A stretch of 14,801 nucleotides of DNA from Actinomycetales bacterium (GTDB lineage Bacteria > Actinomycetota > Actinomycetes > Mycobacteriales > Mycobacteriaceae). This document shows, piece by piece, positions 8,987-14,801 of the stretch. Numbering within the stretch: the first letter of the stretch is position 1; each line of letters begins with the position of its first letter. The stretch lies in contig DUTZ01000157.1 of assembly GCA_012841845.1 (NCBI GenBank), positions 1 to 14,801 of the forward strand, given 5' to 3'. Made by a program: the position numbers and the translations under genes. The notes beneath the pieces are model-generated. The model searched no databases. It was not told where the DNA came from and saw nothing but the letters and a program-made list of their open reading frames with translations.

Positions 8987-9010
8987 CTGTCGTCGCGGCC
9001 GCGACGACAG
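8987..9010. repeat. 24-bp perfect palindrome in the MerR gene leader
   Basis: The half-site CTGTCGTCGCGG is followed by its exact reverse complement with no spacer. It lies 24 nt before the GTG start of the MerR gene and 12 nt before its ribosome binding site. It could be a protein operator or, in RNA, a 10-bp hairpin with a 4-nt loop. No U-tract follows. Confidence 0.9.
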
Positions 9011-9072
9011 GATGCCGGACACGAGCCGGCGCCTGAACCCGTGAACCCCATAGGTGTAGTTCACTGAAGGTC

Positions 9073-9101
9073 ACGCTAGGCCCGCGACCGCCACCGATCA
9101 A
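9073..9101 (-). promoter_or_regulatory. Candidate promoter of the second MerR gene
   Basis: On the minus strand TTGATC (9096-9101) and TAGCGT (9073-9078) are separated by exactly 17 bp, a good sigma-70-like arrangement. The transcript would start near 9066 and carry a leader of about 100 nt containing the palindrome at 8987-9010. Confidence 0.6.
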
Positions 9102-9123
9102 CAGGACACGCGGAAAACCTCAA

Positions 9124-9142
9124 CCTCAAGTTGAACTTTAGG
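9124..9142. promoter_or_regulatory. MerR/SoxR-box-like palindrome, probable operator
   Basis: CCTCAAGTTgAACTTtAGG is an odd-centred palindrome with one mismatch among nine pairs. It closely resembles the E. coli SoxR box (CCTCAAGTTAACTTGAGG), an archetypal MerR-family site. It lies in the gap between the nuclease gene and the second MerR gene, 23 bp upstream of the MerR -35. The hexamer AACCTC is repeated just before it (9116-9127). The gap 8963-9210 holds no other gene that I can support. Confidence 0.6.
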
Positions 9143-9210
9143 CTTGGCTCTCACCTGCGTATTGGTGCCAGTGGTGCTCTCGTGATCACGGAACCGCCTG
9201 CGCACGACGC

Positions 9211-9723
9211 TCAGGAGGTGGAGCCGCCCGGCTCCTCCGGCCCGTCGCCCTCGAGGAAGTCGTCCGCGCTCACCTGGTCCAGGAACTCGCGGAACGCCTC
9301 GACCTCCTCCTCGCCGCCCTCGGCGAGCGAGAGCCCCACCTCGTCGAGCACCTCGCGGCTCACGAGGACCGGCGACGACGTCCGCAGGGCGACCGCCACC
9401 GCGTCGGACGGCCGGGCCGACACGCGGCGACCGGCGTCGAAGACCATCTCGGCGAGGAAGGTCCCCTCGGACACGCCCACGATCTCCACGCGCTCGAGCG
9501 GGTGCGAGAACGTCTCCAGCAGGGTCGCGAGCAGGTCGTGCGTGAGCGGCCGCTCGGGCCGCACCCCCTGCTGCTGCAGGCTGATCGCGGCGGCCTCGGC
9601 CGCGCCGATCCAGATGGGGACGTACCGGCCGCCGTCGCGCTCCTTGAGGACGAGCACCGGGGCGTACTCCGGCTCCTCGAACCGGATACCGACCACGTCC
9701 ACCTCGCGCATGTTCTGTCTCAT
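9211..9723 (-). CDS. Bifunctional nuclease domain protein (DUF151)
   Basis: A protein of about 170 residues with the BFN/DUF151 fold (PF02577). Its characteristic strand VLVLKERDGGRYVPIWIG is followed by the EAAAISLQQQGVRPERPLTHDLL helix, the central EGTFLAEMVF strand and SARPSDAVAVALR. It matches M. tuberculosis Rv1829 in order and content. Members show RNase and DNase activity in plants, but the bacterial role is not settled. An acidic C-terminal tail follows. ATG 9723 is chosen because GAGG (9732-9735) lies 8 nt upstream. The homolog begins at the equivalent of ATG 9711, and GTG 9741 sits 6 nt after a TAGGCT hexamer, so all three starts are possible. It follows ftsR by about 58 bp and has its own probable promoter. 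Confidence 0.92.
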   Translation of the reverse strand: MRQNMREVDVVGIRFEEPEYAPVLVLKERDGGRYVPIWIGAAEAAAISLQQQGVRPERPLTHDLLATLLETFSHPLERVEIVGVSEGTFLAEMVFDAGRRVSARPSDAVAVALRTSSPVLVSREVLDEVGLSLAEGGEEEVEAFREFLDQVSADDFLEGDGPEEPGGSTS

Positions 9724-9747
9724 GTGCTCCGCCTCTCCCACGTCTCC

Positions 9748-9753
9748 AGCCTA
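9748..9753 (-). promoter_or_regulatory. Candidate -10 element for the bifunctional nuclease gene
   Basis: On the minus strand TAGGCT is followed by ggagac and then GTG 9741. Transcription would begin about at that GTG, giving either a leaderless GTG start or an 18-nt leader before ATG 9723. Confidence 0.45.
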
Positions 9754-9781
9754 ACCGCGATCGCCCGCCGGGGCGCGCGCG

Positions 9782-10516
9782 TCAGGAGTCGAGCGCGTGC
9801 CGGACGGCCACCGTGACGAGCGTGGAGTGCAGCGCCACGGAGAGCGCCGCGATCTCCCGCGCCAGCTCGGCGGCGCGGTCGCGCGCGTCGGCGTCACCCT
9901 GGCGCGCCACCGGACCGGCGATCTGGGTGATGAGCCCGGTCTGGCGGTCCGCCGCCGTGCGGAAGCCGCGCAGGTGCCGGACGTCCACCCCGTGCGCGGC
10001 CAGGTCGTGGGCCGTGCGTGCGACGAGCACCGCCTCGGGGTCGTAGAAACCGCCGGGGCCGGCCACGACGAGGCCGGCGGCCACCAGCTCGTCGACGAGC
10101 GCGGCGTCGACCCCGGACTGGTCGATGACGTTCTCCCGGGTGAGGCGCTTCTGCGCGTCGCTGCGGAAGTCGTCCGGCACCGAGCCGGGCACGCCGTCCG
10201 CGCCCGGGCGCGGCACCAGCGCGGTGGTCGAGCCGTCGGCGATCGCGGCGTCGAGGGCGTCGAGCTCCTCACGGATCACCTTGAGCGGCAGGTACCGGTC
10301 ACGCTGGGCGGTGAGCACGTAGCGCAGCCGCTCCGCGTCCGCGGCACTGAAGCGGCGGTAGCCGCTCGCGGTGCGCTCGGGCGTGACCAGTCCCTCGTTC
10401 TCCAGGAACCGGACCTTCGACACCGTCAGGTCCGGGAACTCCGGACCGAGAAGGGCGATGACGCCGCCGATGGAGAGGGATCCCCCGTCCGCGGCGCCGT
10501 GTCCGGCGGCCGTCAC
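9782..10516 (-). CDS. ftsR: MerR-family regulator FtsR
   Basis: A 244-residue MerR-family protein, equivalent to Rv1828 of M. tuberculosis and to FtsR (Cg1631) of Corynebacterium glutamicum, which activates ftsZ and influences growth and cell shape. The N-terminal winged helix-turn-helix covers about residues 14-85 (SIGGVIALLGPEFPDLTVSK, RFLENEGLVTPERTASGYRRF, RLRYVLTAQRD, LPLKVIREEL). The C-terminal part contains RHLRGFRTAADRQTGLITQIAGP, strongly conserved in these proteins, followed by a helical dimer region. No metal-binding Cys is evident. The GTG start overlaps the garA stop (GTGA, 10513-10516), so translation is probably coupled and both come from the garA promoter. No good Shine-Dalgarno sequence is visible, which fits coupling. 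Confidence 0.93.
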   Translation of the reverse strand: MTAAGHGAADGGSLSIGGVIALLGPEFPDLTVSKVRFLENEGLVTPERTASGYRRFSAADAERLRYVLTAQRDRYLPLKVIREELDALDAAIADGSTTALVPRPGADGVPGSVPDDFRSDAQKRLTRENVIDQSGVDAALVDELVAAGLVVAGPGGFYDPEAVLVARTAHDLAAHGVDVRHLRGFRTAADRQTGLITQIAGPVARQGDADARDRAAELAREIAALSVALHSTLVTVAVRHALDS

Positions 10517-10950
10517 CGACCGGGCGTACCGGTGAGGAAGACGAGGCGGAACTTGCCGATCTGGACCTCGTCGCCGTTCGACAGGGACGCCGAGTCGACC
10601 GGCTCGCGGTTGACGTACGTGCCGTTGAGGGAGCCCACGTCCACCACGGTGAAGGCCCCGCCCTCGCTCCGGAACTCGGCGTGCCGGCGGCTCACCGTGA
10701 CGTCGTCGAGGAAGATGTCGCTGTCCGGGTGCCGCCCGGCCGAGGTGGTGGCCTGGTCCAGGAGGAAGCGCGAGCCGGCGTTGGGGCCCCGCTTGACCAC
10801 CAGCAGCGCCTGCCCCTCGGGCAGGCCCTCCACGCCGGAGACGGCGGAGTCGGACTGCGCCGCCTGCTGGTCGGACTCGTTGAGGAGCTCCGCACGGAAC
10901 ACCGAGGTGGTCTCGGCGGTCGCCTCGGGCATGTTCTGGTTGTCGCTCAC
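10513..10950 (-). CDS. garA: FHA-domain metabolic switch GarA/OdhI
   Basis: A 145-residue protein. The N-terminal tail carries ETTSVFR with Thr14 and Thr15, the sites phosphorylated by PknG and PknB-type kinases in the M. tuberculosis and Corynebacterium homologs. The FHA domain spans about residues 49-140 with the phosphothreonine-binding residues in place: G72-R73, S87-R88-R89-H90 and N109-G110. In homologs the unphosphorylated form binds and inhibits 2-oxoglutarate dehydrogenase and NAD-glutamate dehydrogenase and stimulates glutamate synthase; phosphorylation closes the FHA site on its own tail and releases them. The start is GTG 10950 with AGGAGAG (10957-10963) 6 nt upstream. It is first in a two-gene unit with ftsR, which it overlaps by 4 bp. 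Called odhI in Corynebacterium. Confidence 0.97.
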   Translation of the reverse strand: MSDNQNMPEATAETTSVFRAELLNESDQQAAQSDSAVSGVEGLPEGQALLVVKRGPNAGSRFLLDQATTSAGRHPDSDIFLDDVTVSRRHAEFRSEGGAFTVVDVGSLNGTYVNREPVDSASLSNGDEVQIGKFRLVFLTGTPGR

Positions 10951-10968
10951 GTTCGTCTCTCCTCGTCC

Positions 10969-10987
10969 GAGCCCCGATCGGGGGCTC
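10969..10987 (-). other. Hairpin in the garA leader
   Basis: GAGCCCC and GGGGCTC form a perfect 7-bp stem around a 5-nt loop, 5 nt before the garA ribosome binding site and downstream of its likely -10. It could modulate translation or stop read-through from gcvH; there is no U-tract. Confidence 0.45.
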
Positions 10988-11005
10988 TGGCGTCCAGTGC
11001 TGTCG

Positions 11006-11029
11006 ATTCTATGTCGGACGGACCGTCCG
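11006..11029 (-). promoter_or_regulatory. garA promoter with an adjoining inverted repeat
   Basis: On the minus strand TAGAAT (11006-11011) is a good -10 hexamer; transcription would begin near 10999, leaving a leader of about 50 nt. Directly upstream, 11015-11029 is a perfect inverted repeat, CGGACGG-a-CCGTCCG, occupying the spacer where a repressor or activator could bind. The -35 region is GC-rich and not recognisable. Confidence 0.5.
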
Positions 11030-11040
11030 CGGGGGGCGGG

Positions 11041-11056
11041 GCGGGGTCTGCCCCGC
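11041..11056 (-). terminator. Possible terminator hairpin after gcvH
   Basis: GCGGGG-tctg-CCCCGC forms a perfect 6-bp stem and tetraloop immediately after the gcvH stop codon. It is followed on the minus strand by a run of C rather than U, so termination strength is uncertain. Confidence 0.4.
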
Positions 11057-11461
11057 TCAGCCCTCGGTGACCTTGGCGTATCCCTCGGAGTCGAGGGTCT
11101 GCTCGAGCTGGGCCTCGAGATCCTCGGCGTCGGAGACCTCGAGCACCACGATCCAGCCCTCCCCGTACGGGTCGGAGTTGACGAGCTCCGGCGAGGCCTC
11201 GAGCGCGGCGTTGACCTCCACCACCTTCGCGCTCAGGGGCGCGTAGAGGTCGGACACGCTCTTGGGCGACTCGACCTCGCCGAACGGCTCACCGGACTCG
11301 GTCTCGCTGCCCACCTCGGGGAGCTGGACAAAGACGATGTCGCCGAGCTTGGACTGCGCGTACTCGGTGATGCCCACGCGGACCCGCGTGTCCGACACCC
11401 GCTCCACCCACTCGTGCTCCTCGGTGTAACGGAGCTGGTCGGGGATGTTCTGATCGCTCAC
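11057..11461 (-). CDS. gcvH: Glycine cleavage system H protein
   Basis: A 134-residue lipoyl-carrier protein. It shuttles the aminomethyl and dihydrolipoyl groups between the P, T and L proteins of glycine cleavage. The lipoylation motif is VESPKSV with Lys67, in the ESxKx context. The flanking landmarks YTEEHEW (12-18), VGITEYAQSKLGDIVFVQLP (29-48) and the C-terminal NSDPYGEGWIVVLEV are all present. GTG 11461 is chosen: AAGGG (11469-11473) lies 7 nt upstream and the length equals that of the M. tuberculosis protein; an in-frame ATG at 11509 would add 16 unconserved residues. It stands separately from gcvP, about 3.1 kb away, as in mycobacteria. No glycine aptamer motif was seen before it, so gcvH and gcvP seem to be controlled differently. 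Confidence 0.96.
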   Translation of the reverse strand: MSDQNIPDQLRYTEEHEWVERVSDTRVRVGITEYAQSKLGDIVFVQLPEVGSETESGEPFGEVESPKSVSDLYAPLSAKVVEVNAALEASPELVNSDPYGEGWIVVLEVSDAEDLEAQLEQTLDSEGYAKVTEG

Positions 11462-11505
11462 TGACGTGCCCTTCTCGCGTGGCTCACTGCCGGTTTCACC
11501 TGGCG

Positions 11506-11511
11506 ACATTA
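11506..11511 (-). promoter_or_regulatory. Candidate -10 element for gcvH
   Basis: TAATGT on the minus strand lies in the short gap after the CDP-alcohol phosphotransferase gene and would give a leader of about 40 nt. No clear -35 partner at 16-18 bp was found. Confidence 0.35.
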
Positions 11512-11533
11512 CACACCGACACGGGCCTCGGCG

Positions 11534-12286
11534 TCAGTCGATCCGGGCGGACGCCGACGACTTCGGTGGTACCGCCCGCGCGACCCGCCAGGCCTGCCAC
11601 AGGTAGATGGCACCGCTCCACAGATAGAGACCGACCCCCCAGTACAGGCAGGCCTGCCCGAGGATCCACAGTCCCTCGCCCCCGGGCACCCCCGCCTTGC
11701 CGGCGAGCAGCAGCGGGAACGACCAGAACAGCGCGAAGGTGGCCGCCTTGCCGAGGTAGATGACCTCCGGGTCGATCCCCCGGCGCCGGTACAACGGCAG
11801 CGTCGCCACGAGCAGGGCGTCGCGCACGAGCAGCACCACGACGAGCCACACGGGGATGTAGCCGGCCACCGCGAACACGACCGGGACCACGGCCACGAGG
11901 AGGCGGTCCGCGATGGGGTCGAGGCGTTCCCCCCACGTCGAGCGCATGTTCCAGAGCCGGGCGATCTTGCCGTCGAGCCAGTCGGACACCACGAGCGCGC
12001 CGAGGATCCACAGGCCCAGGCGCGGGTCGTCCCAGACCAGGATGCACACGACCAGCACCGGGATGAGCGCGATGCGACCGAGGGAGATGACGTTGGGCAG
12101 CGTGAGGAACCGGTCGCTGAGTGCCGGCTCGTCGTCGCCGGACCGGTCCGGTCCGACACCGGGGGGTACTGCCGCCGAGAGGTGCCCGTCGCGCGGCGGC
12201 GGGATCCGGGCGCCGAGGACGCGCCCCTCCCCGGTCCGCCATTCGCGCAGGTCGGTCTCTCGCCTGCCCTCCCGCGCCGCGTTCAT
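11534..12286 (-). CDS. pgsA2: CDP-alcohol phosphatidyltransferase (PgsA2-like)
   Basis: A 250-residue integral membrane enzyme of the CDP-alcohol phosphotransferase family (PF01066). The complete catalytic signature D-x2-DG-x2-AR-x8-G-x3-D-x3-D is present: D102, D105-G106, A109-R110, G119, D123, D127. These enzymes condense CDP-diacylglycerol (or a related CDP-alcohol) with an alcohol acceptor such as glycerol-3-phosphate, using two divalent metals. About six membrane helices are visible from residue 66 to 235. Position next to secA2 matches Rv1822. The only usable start is ATG 12286, which overlaps the secA2 stop (ATGA), because no ATG, GTG or TTG occurs between it and the first helix. This gives a 58-residue hydrophilic N-terminal extension, longer than in the mycobacterial protein. 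The acceptor alcohol cannot be told from sequence. Confidence 0.9.
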   Translation of the reverse strand: MNAAREGRRETDLREWRTGEGRVLGARIPPPRDGHLSAAVPPGVGPDRSGDDEPALSDRFLTLPNVISLGRIALIPVLVVCILVWDDPRLGLWILGALVVSDWLDGKIARLWNMRSTWGERLDPIADRLLVAVVPVVFAVAGYIPVWLVVVLLVRDALLVATLPLYRRRGIDPEVIYLGKAATFALFWSFPLLLAGKAGVPGGEGLWILGQACLYWGVGLYLWSGAIYLWQAWRVARAVPPKSSASARID

Positions 12287-14580
12287 CGGAACGTCGACAT
12301 CATTCCGGAGAAGACGTTGCCGCCGGCGGCCATCGGGTTGTCGTGCACCATGTACGTCCAGGTGGACGTGGGCCGCGCCATGGCGTTGGCCTCGAGGTCC
12401 ACCCCGGTGTCGGTGAAGGAGATCGTGGCGAAGGTCTCCTCGGACTCCCGCACGGCGTCCGCCGCGAGGTCCCGGAAGTGGTCGATCGCGATCCGGTGGA
12501 ACTCGTCGAGCGGGTTCTCCCGCCCGAGCGCGCGCAGGTGGATGGACTCGCGGACGTCGTTCATCGTCTCCAGGTGCCGGGCCCAGCCCATGTCCAGTTG
12601 CCAAAGCATGATCTCGCGGCAGCCCCGGACCACGGCGTCGCGGCCGTGCGCCTCGACGAGCTCCTCGGTACGCGCGGGGTCGTGTGCGCCGAGTTCCTCG
12701 AACGCCCGCTCCGTCCGCAGCAGCGTCGAACGCCGCTCGGCGAGGATGTCGCGCTGCTCGGCGAGCAGTCGGCTGTAGCGCCACGTGTTGGAGTGGATCT
12801 CGAGCATCTGCCCCTCGGTGACGCGCTGGGCGTGGTCCACGGCGTCGCGGCCGCGATTGCCCTTGAGCTCACCGGTCATCCGGTCGTGGGAGGTGGGGAT
12901 CTTCTCCTCCTCGAGGGCCGCCACCACGACGTCGTCCTCCATGGAGGCGAAGAACACGGAGCTACCCGGGTCGCCCTGACGGCCTGCGCGCCCGCGGAGC
13001 TGGTTGTCCAGCCTCTCGGTGCGGTGCCGGCCGGTGCCCACCACGTGCAGGCCACCCAGTTCCACCACCTCGTCGCGCCGGGCCTCGTCGGAGCCGCCGA
13101 GCCGGATGTCGGTGCCGCGGCCGGCCATCTGGGTCGAGACGGTCACGTGGCCCACGTCGCCGGCCTCGGCGATGATCGCCGCCTCCTCCTCGTCGTTCTT
13201 GGCGTTGAGCACCACGCACGCGACGTCCTTCGCGGCGAGGCGGGCGGCGAGTTCCTCCGACTCGGCCACGTCATGGGTGCCCACGAGCACCGGCCGGCCG
13301 GTCGCGTGGACGGTGGCGATGTGCTCGACCAGCGCCCTGTTCTTGCTGTCGAGGTCGATGTACGTGCGGTCGGCCTCGTCGAACCGCACGCACGGGGTGT
13401 TGGGGTCGATCTGCGAGACGCCGAGCGAATAGAACTCGCGGAGCTGCGCGCCGGCGGCGAGCGCGGTGCCGGTCATGCCGCACACCTTGTCGTAGCGGCC
13501 GATGAATGCCTGGACGGTGATGCTGTCGAGGATCTGCCCCGCCTCCGAGACCGTCACGCCCTCCTTGGCCTCGACGGCGGCCTGGAGCCCGTCCGGCCAG
13601 CGCTGGAGTTCGGCCACCCGGCCGCGGGAGGCGTTGATGAGCTGGACCCGGCCGTCGCGCACGATGTAGTCCACGTCGCGGCGGAGCAGGAAGCAGGCGT
13701 GCAGCGCCACGTTGACCTGGACGAGGGTGGTGCCCACGTGGACCGTGTCGAAGAGGTCGGCGATCCCCAGCTCGGTCTCGATCGCGCGGGCGCCGTCGTC
13801 GGTGAGGAAGATGTTGCGGCGCTCGGAGTCCGTCTCGTAGTGGCGACCCGGACGCAGCTTGCGGACGGCGGCCAGCACCTCACCGGTCGGGGCCTCCCCC
13901 GAGGTCGACCCGGCCAGCACGAGCGGCACGAGCGCCTCGTCGACGAGCACCGAGTCGGCCTCGTCCACGATCGCGACGTCGGTGGTCGGCGAGATGAGGT
14001 CGGCCGGGTCGGTGACGAGCTGCTCGCGCAGGACGTCGAACCCGATCTCGGAGACGGACCCGTAGGTCACGTCGCACGCGTACGCGGCCCGCCGCTGCTC
14101 ACGGGTCGAGGACTCGGTGACGTGCCCCACCGAGAGCCCGAGGAGCTCGAGCATGGGTCCCATCCACCGGGCGTCGCGCCGCGCCAGGTAGTCGTTGACG
14201 GAGATGACGTGCACGGTGTGTCCTTGCAGGGCGTAGCCCGCCGCCGCGACGGCGCCGGAGAGGGTCTTGCCCTCACCGGTGGCCATCTCCACCACGTCGC
14301 CGGCGAACATGCGCAGGGCGCCCTGCATCTGGACGTCGAACGGGCGCAGGCCCACCGCCCGCGTGGCCGCCTCGCGGGCCAGCGCGAGGAAACGGGACAG
14401 GTCCTCGGCCGACTCGCCGAAGAGTGTGAGGCCGTGGGCGGCGTCCGGGAACTGCTCATCCGGCAGTTCCGCGGCCCACTCGTCGAAGGCGTGTGAGGCC
14501 TCGACGGCGCTCTGGGCGCGCGAGGTGTCGCGGCCCTGGGTCGAGCCCATGAGCTTCCAGAAGCGGTTGGCGAATCCCAC
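12283..14580 (-). CDS. secA2: Accessory Sec translocase ATPase SecA2
   Basis: A 765-residue SecA-family motor. Walker A MATGEGKT is at residues 99-106, Walker B VDEAD at 205-209, and motif VI contains [13 protein letters not shown]. The preprotein-crosslinking, helical scaffold and wing parts follow, but the protein ends at MMSTFR with no Cys-rich zinc/SecB-binding tail, and it is shorter than housekeeping SecA1 (over 900 residues in these bacteria). That and the location beside a PgsA-like gene identify SecA2, which exports a subset of proteins to the cell envelope in mycobacteria and Corynebacterium. The GTG start at 14580 has GGGAAGG (14590-14596) 9 nt upstream. It overlaps the next gene by 4 bp, so the two are probably translationally coupled. 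Its candidate -10, TAACGT, is at 14618-14623. Confidence 0.96.
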   Translation of the reverse strand: MGFANRFWKLMGSTQGRDTSRAQSAVEASHAFDEWAAELPDEQFPDAAHGLTLFGESAEDLSRFLALAREAATRAVGLRPFDVQMQGALRMFAGDVVEMATGEGKTLSGAVAAAGYALQGHTVHVISVNDYLARRDARWMGPMLELLGLSVGHVTESSTREQRRAAYACDVTYGSVSEIGFDVLREQLVTDPADLISPTTDVAIVDEADSVLVDEALVPLVLAGSTSGEAPTGEVLAAVRKLRPGRHYETDSERRNIFLTDDGARAIETELGIADLFDTVHVGTTLVQVNVALHACFLLRRDVDYIVRDGRVQLINASRGRVAELQRWPDGLQAAVEAKEGVTVSEAGQILDSITVQAFIGRYDKVCGMTGTALAAGAQLREFYSLGVSQIDPNTPCVRFDEADRTYIDLDSKNRALVEHIATVHATGRPVLVGTHDVAESEELAARLAAKDVACVVLNAKNDEEEAAIIAEAGDVGHVTVSTQMAGRGTDIRLGGSDEARRDEVVELGGLHVVGTGRHRTERLDNQLRGRAGRQGDPGSSVFFASMEDDVVVAALEEEKIPTSHDRMTGELKGNRGRDAVDHAQRVTEGQMLEIHSNTWRYSRLLAEQRDILAERRSTLLRTERAFEELGAHDPARTEELVEAHGRDAVVRGCREIMLWQLDMGWARHLETMNDVRESIHLRALGRENPLDEFHRIAIDHFRDLAADAVRESEETFATISFTDTGVDLEANAMARPTSTWTYMVHDNPMAAGGNVFSGMMSTFR

Positions 14581-14617
14581 GCGCGCGGTCCTTCCCGGTC
14601 ACGGTCTAGTCGGTCCC

Positions 14618-14623
14618 ACGTTA
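14618..14623 (-). promoter_or_regulatory. Candidate -10 element for secA2
   Basis: TAACGT on the minus strand would place the transcript start near 14611, giving a leader of about 30 nt that includes the GGGAAGG ribosome binding site. The -35 region is GC-rich and unrecognisable. Confidence 0.4.
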
Positions 14624-14658
14624 CGCACCCGTGGGCGGGACCCGCCCGGGGCGTGCCG

Positions 14659-14801
14659 CTAGCGGTCGGGCTCGATCTGGCCCCGCAGGCGTCGCATGGC
14701 CTCGGTGGAGAGCATCCGGTCCCCGGCGCGGGCGGCGAGGTGCTCGGCCGCGACGTCCGCCGGGGTGGGCTGGTGGGTTATCTGCAAAACAGCAGGGTAG
14801 A
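14659..14801 (-). CDS. Short or truncated reading frame at the window edge, unknown
   Basis: A frame ending at TAG 14659-14661 runs to the window edge. The last 42 residues read from QITHQPTPADVAAEHLAARA to RRLRGQIEPDR, with the high third-position GC typical of this genome and a helical, Arg-rich end. Beyond codon 42 the bases turn AT-rich, with codons unusual here (ATA, TTG, GTT, GCT), and a TACCCT hexamer lies at 14794-14799, 6 nt before TTG 14787. This could be a complete 42-residue gene starting at TTG 14787 (or a shorter one from ATG 14718) or the end of a longer gene. I cannot assign a family; sequence beyond 14801 would decide. Confidence 0.45.
   Translation of the reverse strand, partial: YPAVLQITHQPTPADVAAEHLAARAGDRMLSTEAMRRLRGQIEPDR

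Noticed and set aside
8963..9064. Longer MerR protein starting at ATG 9064
   Set aside because: No ribosome binding site, and it would include the palindrome. GTG 8962 has GAGGGAG at 5-nt spacing, although the predicted transcript start near 9066 does not exclude a leaderless product.
12121..14496. A 791-codon open frame on the plus strand opposite secA2
   Set aside because: Antisense shadow of secA2 with the same biased composition; no start signal or recognisable domain.

Overview
The window comes from the chromosome of a very GC-rich actinobacterium of the order Mycobacteriales (Corynebacteriales). On the minus strand the order secA2 - pgsA2-like CDP-alcohol phosphotransferase - gcvH - garA/odhI - ftsR (MerR) - bifunctional nuclease - second MerR - gcvP - alpha/beta hydrolase follows the Mycobacterium tuberculosis block Rv1821-Rv1833c. 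GarA with its ETTSVFR phospho-acceptor motif and a SecA2 without a zinc tail are typical of this order. The genus cannot be fixed by reading; something near Dietzia, Gordonia or Tsukamurella is a guess. No mobile element, CRISPR array, tRNA or rRNA was seen, and this is mostly conserved core genome.

Layout. Positions 1-455 (minus) hold the N-terminal part of a plasmid pRiA4b ORF-3-like protein cut by the window edge. On the plus strand follow a small zinc-ribbon-like protein (498-761), an AMP-forming acyl-CoA ligase (771-2327) and a mycofactocin-type short-chain dehydrogenase (2468-3292). From 3324 to the right edge everything reads leftward: an epoxide-hydrolase-like alpha/beta hydrolase, an unrecognised 281-residue protein, gcvP with a tandem glycine riboswitch leader, a MerR regulator (Rv1830 type), a bifunctional nuclease (DUF151), ftsR, garA, gcvH, a CDP-alcohol phosphotransferase, secA2, and a short or truncated reading frame at the edge.

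How the genes work together. GcvP and GcvH are two of the four glycine-cleavage proteins; gcvT and the lipoamide dehydrogenase must lie elsewhere. GarA/OdhI is the FHA switch that restrains 2-oxoglutarate metabolism when unphosphorylated, and FtsR, translationally coupled to it, is a growth and division regulator in Corynebacterium. SecA2 is the accessory export ATPase, overlapping the phospholipid-synthesis gene by 4 bp. The plus-strand ligase and dehydrogenase look like catabolic enzymes, the latter implying a mycofactocin system in the genome.

Regulatory signals are the most informative part: a two-aptamer glycine riboswitch, a 24-bp perfect palindrome in the leader of the second MerR gene, a separate MerR/SoxR-box-like palindrome upstream of that gene, a strong terminator hairpin before gcvP, and a recurring TANNNT hexamer 6-7 nt before start codons that suggests leaderless transcription. 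I did not find a convincing wholly new system; the best leads are the orphan operator-like palindromes and the unrecognised protein between gcvP and the hydrolase.
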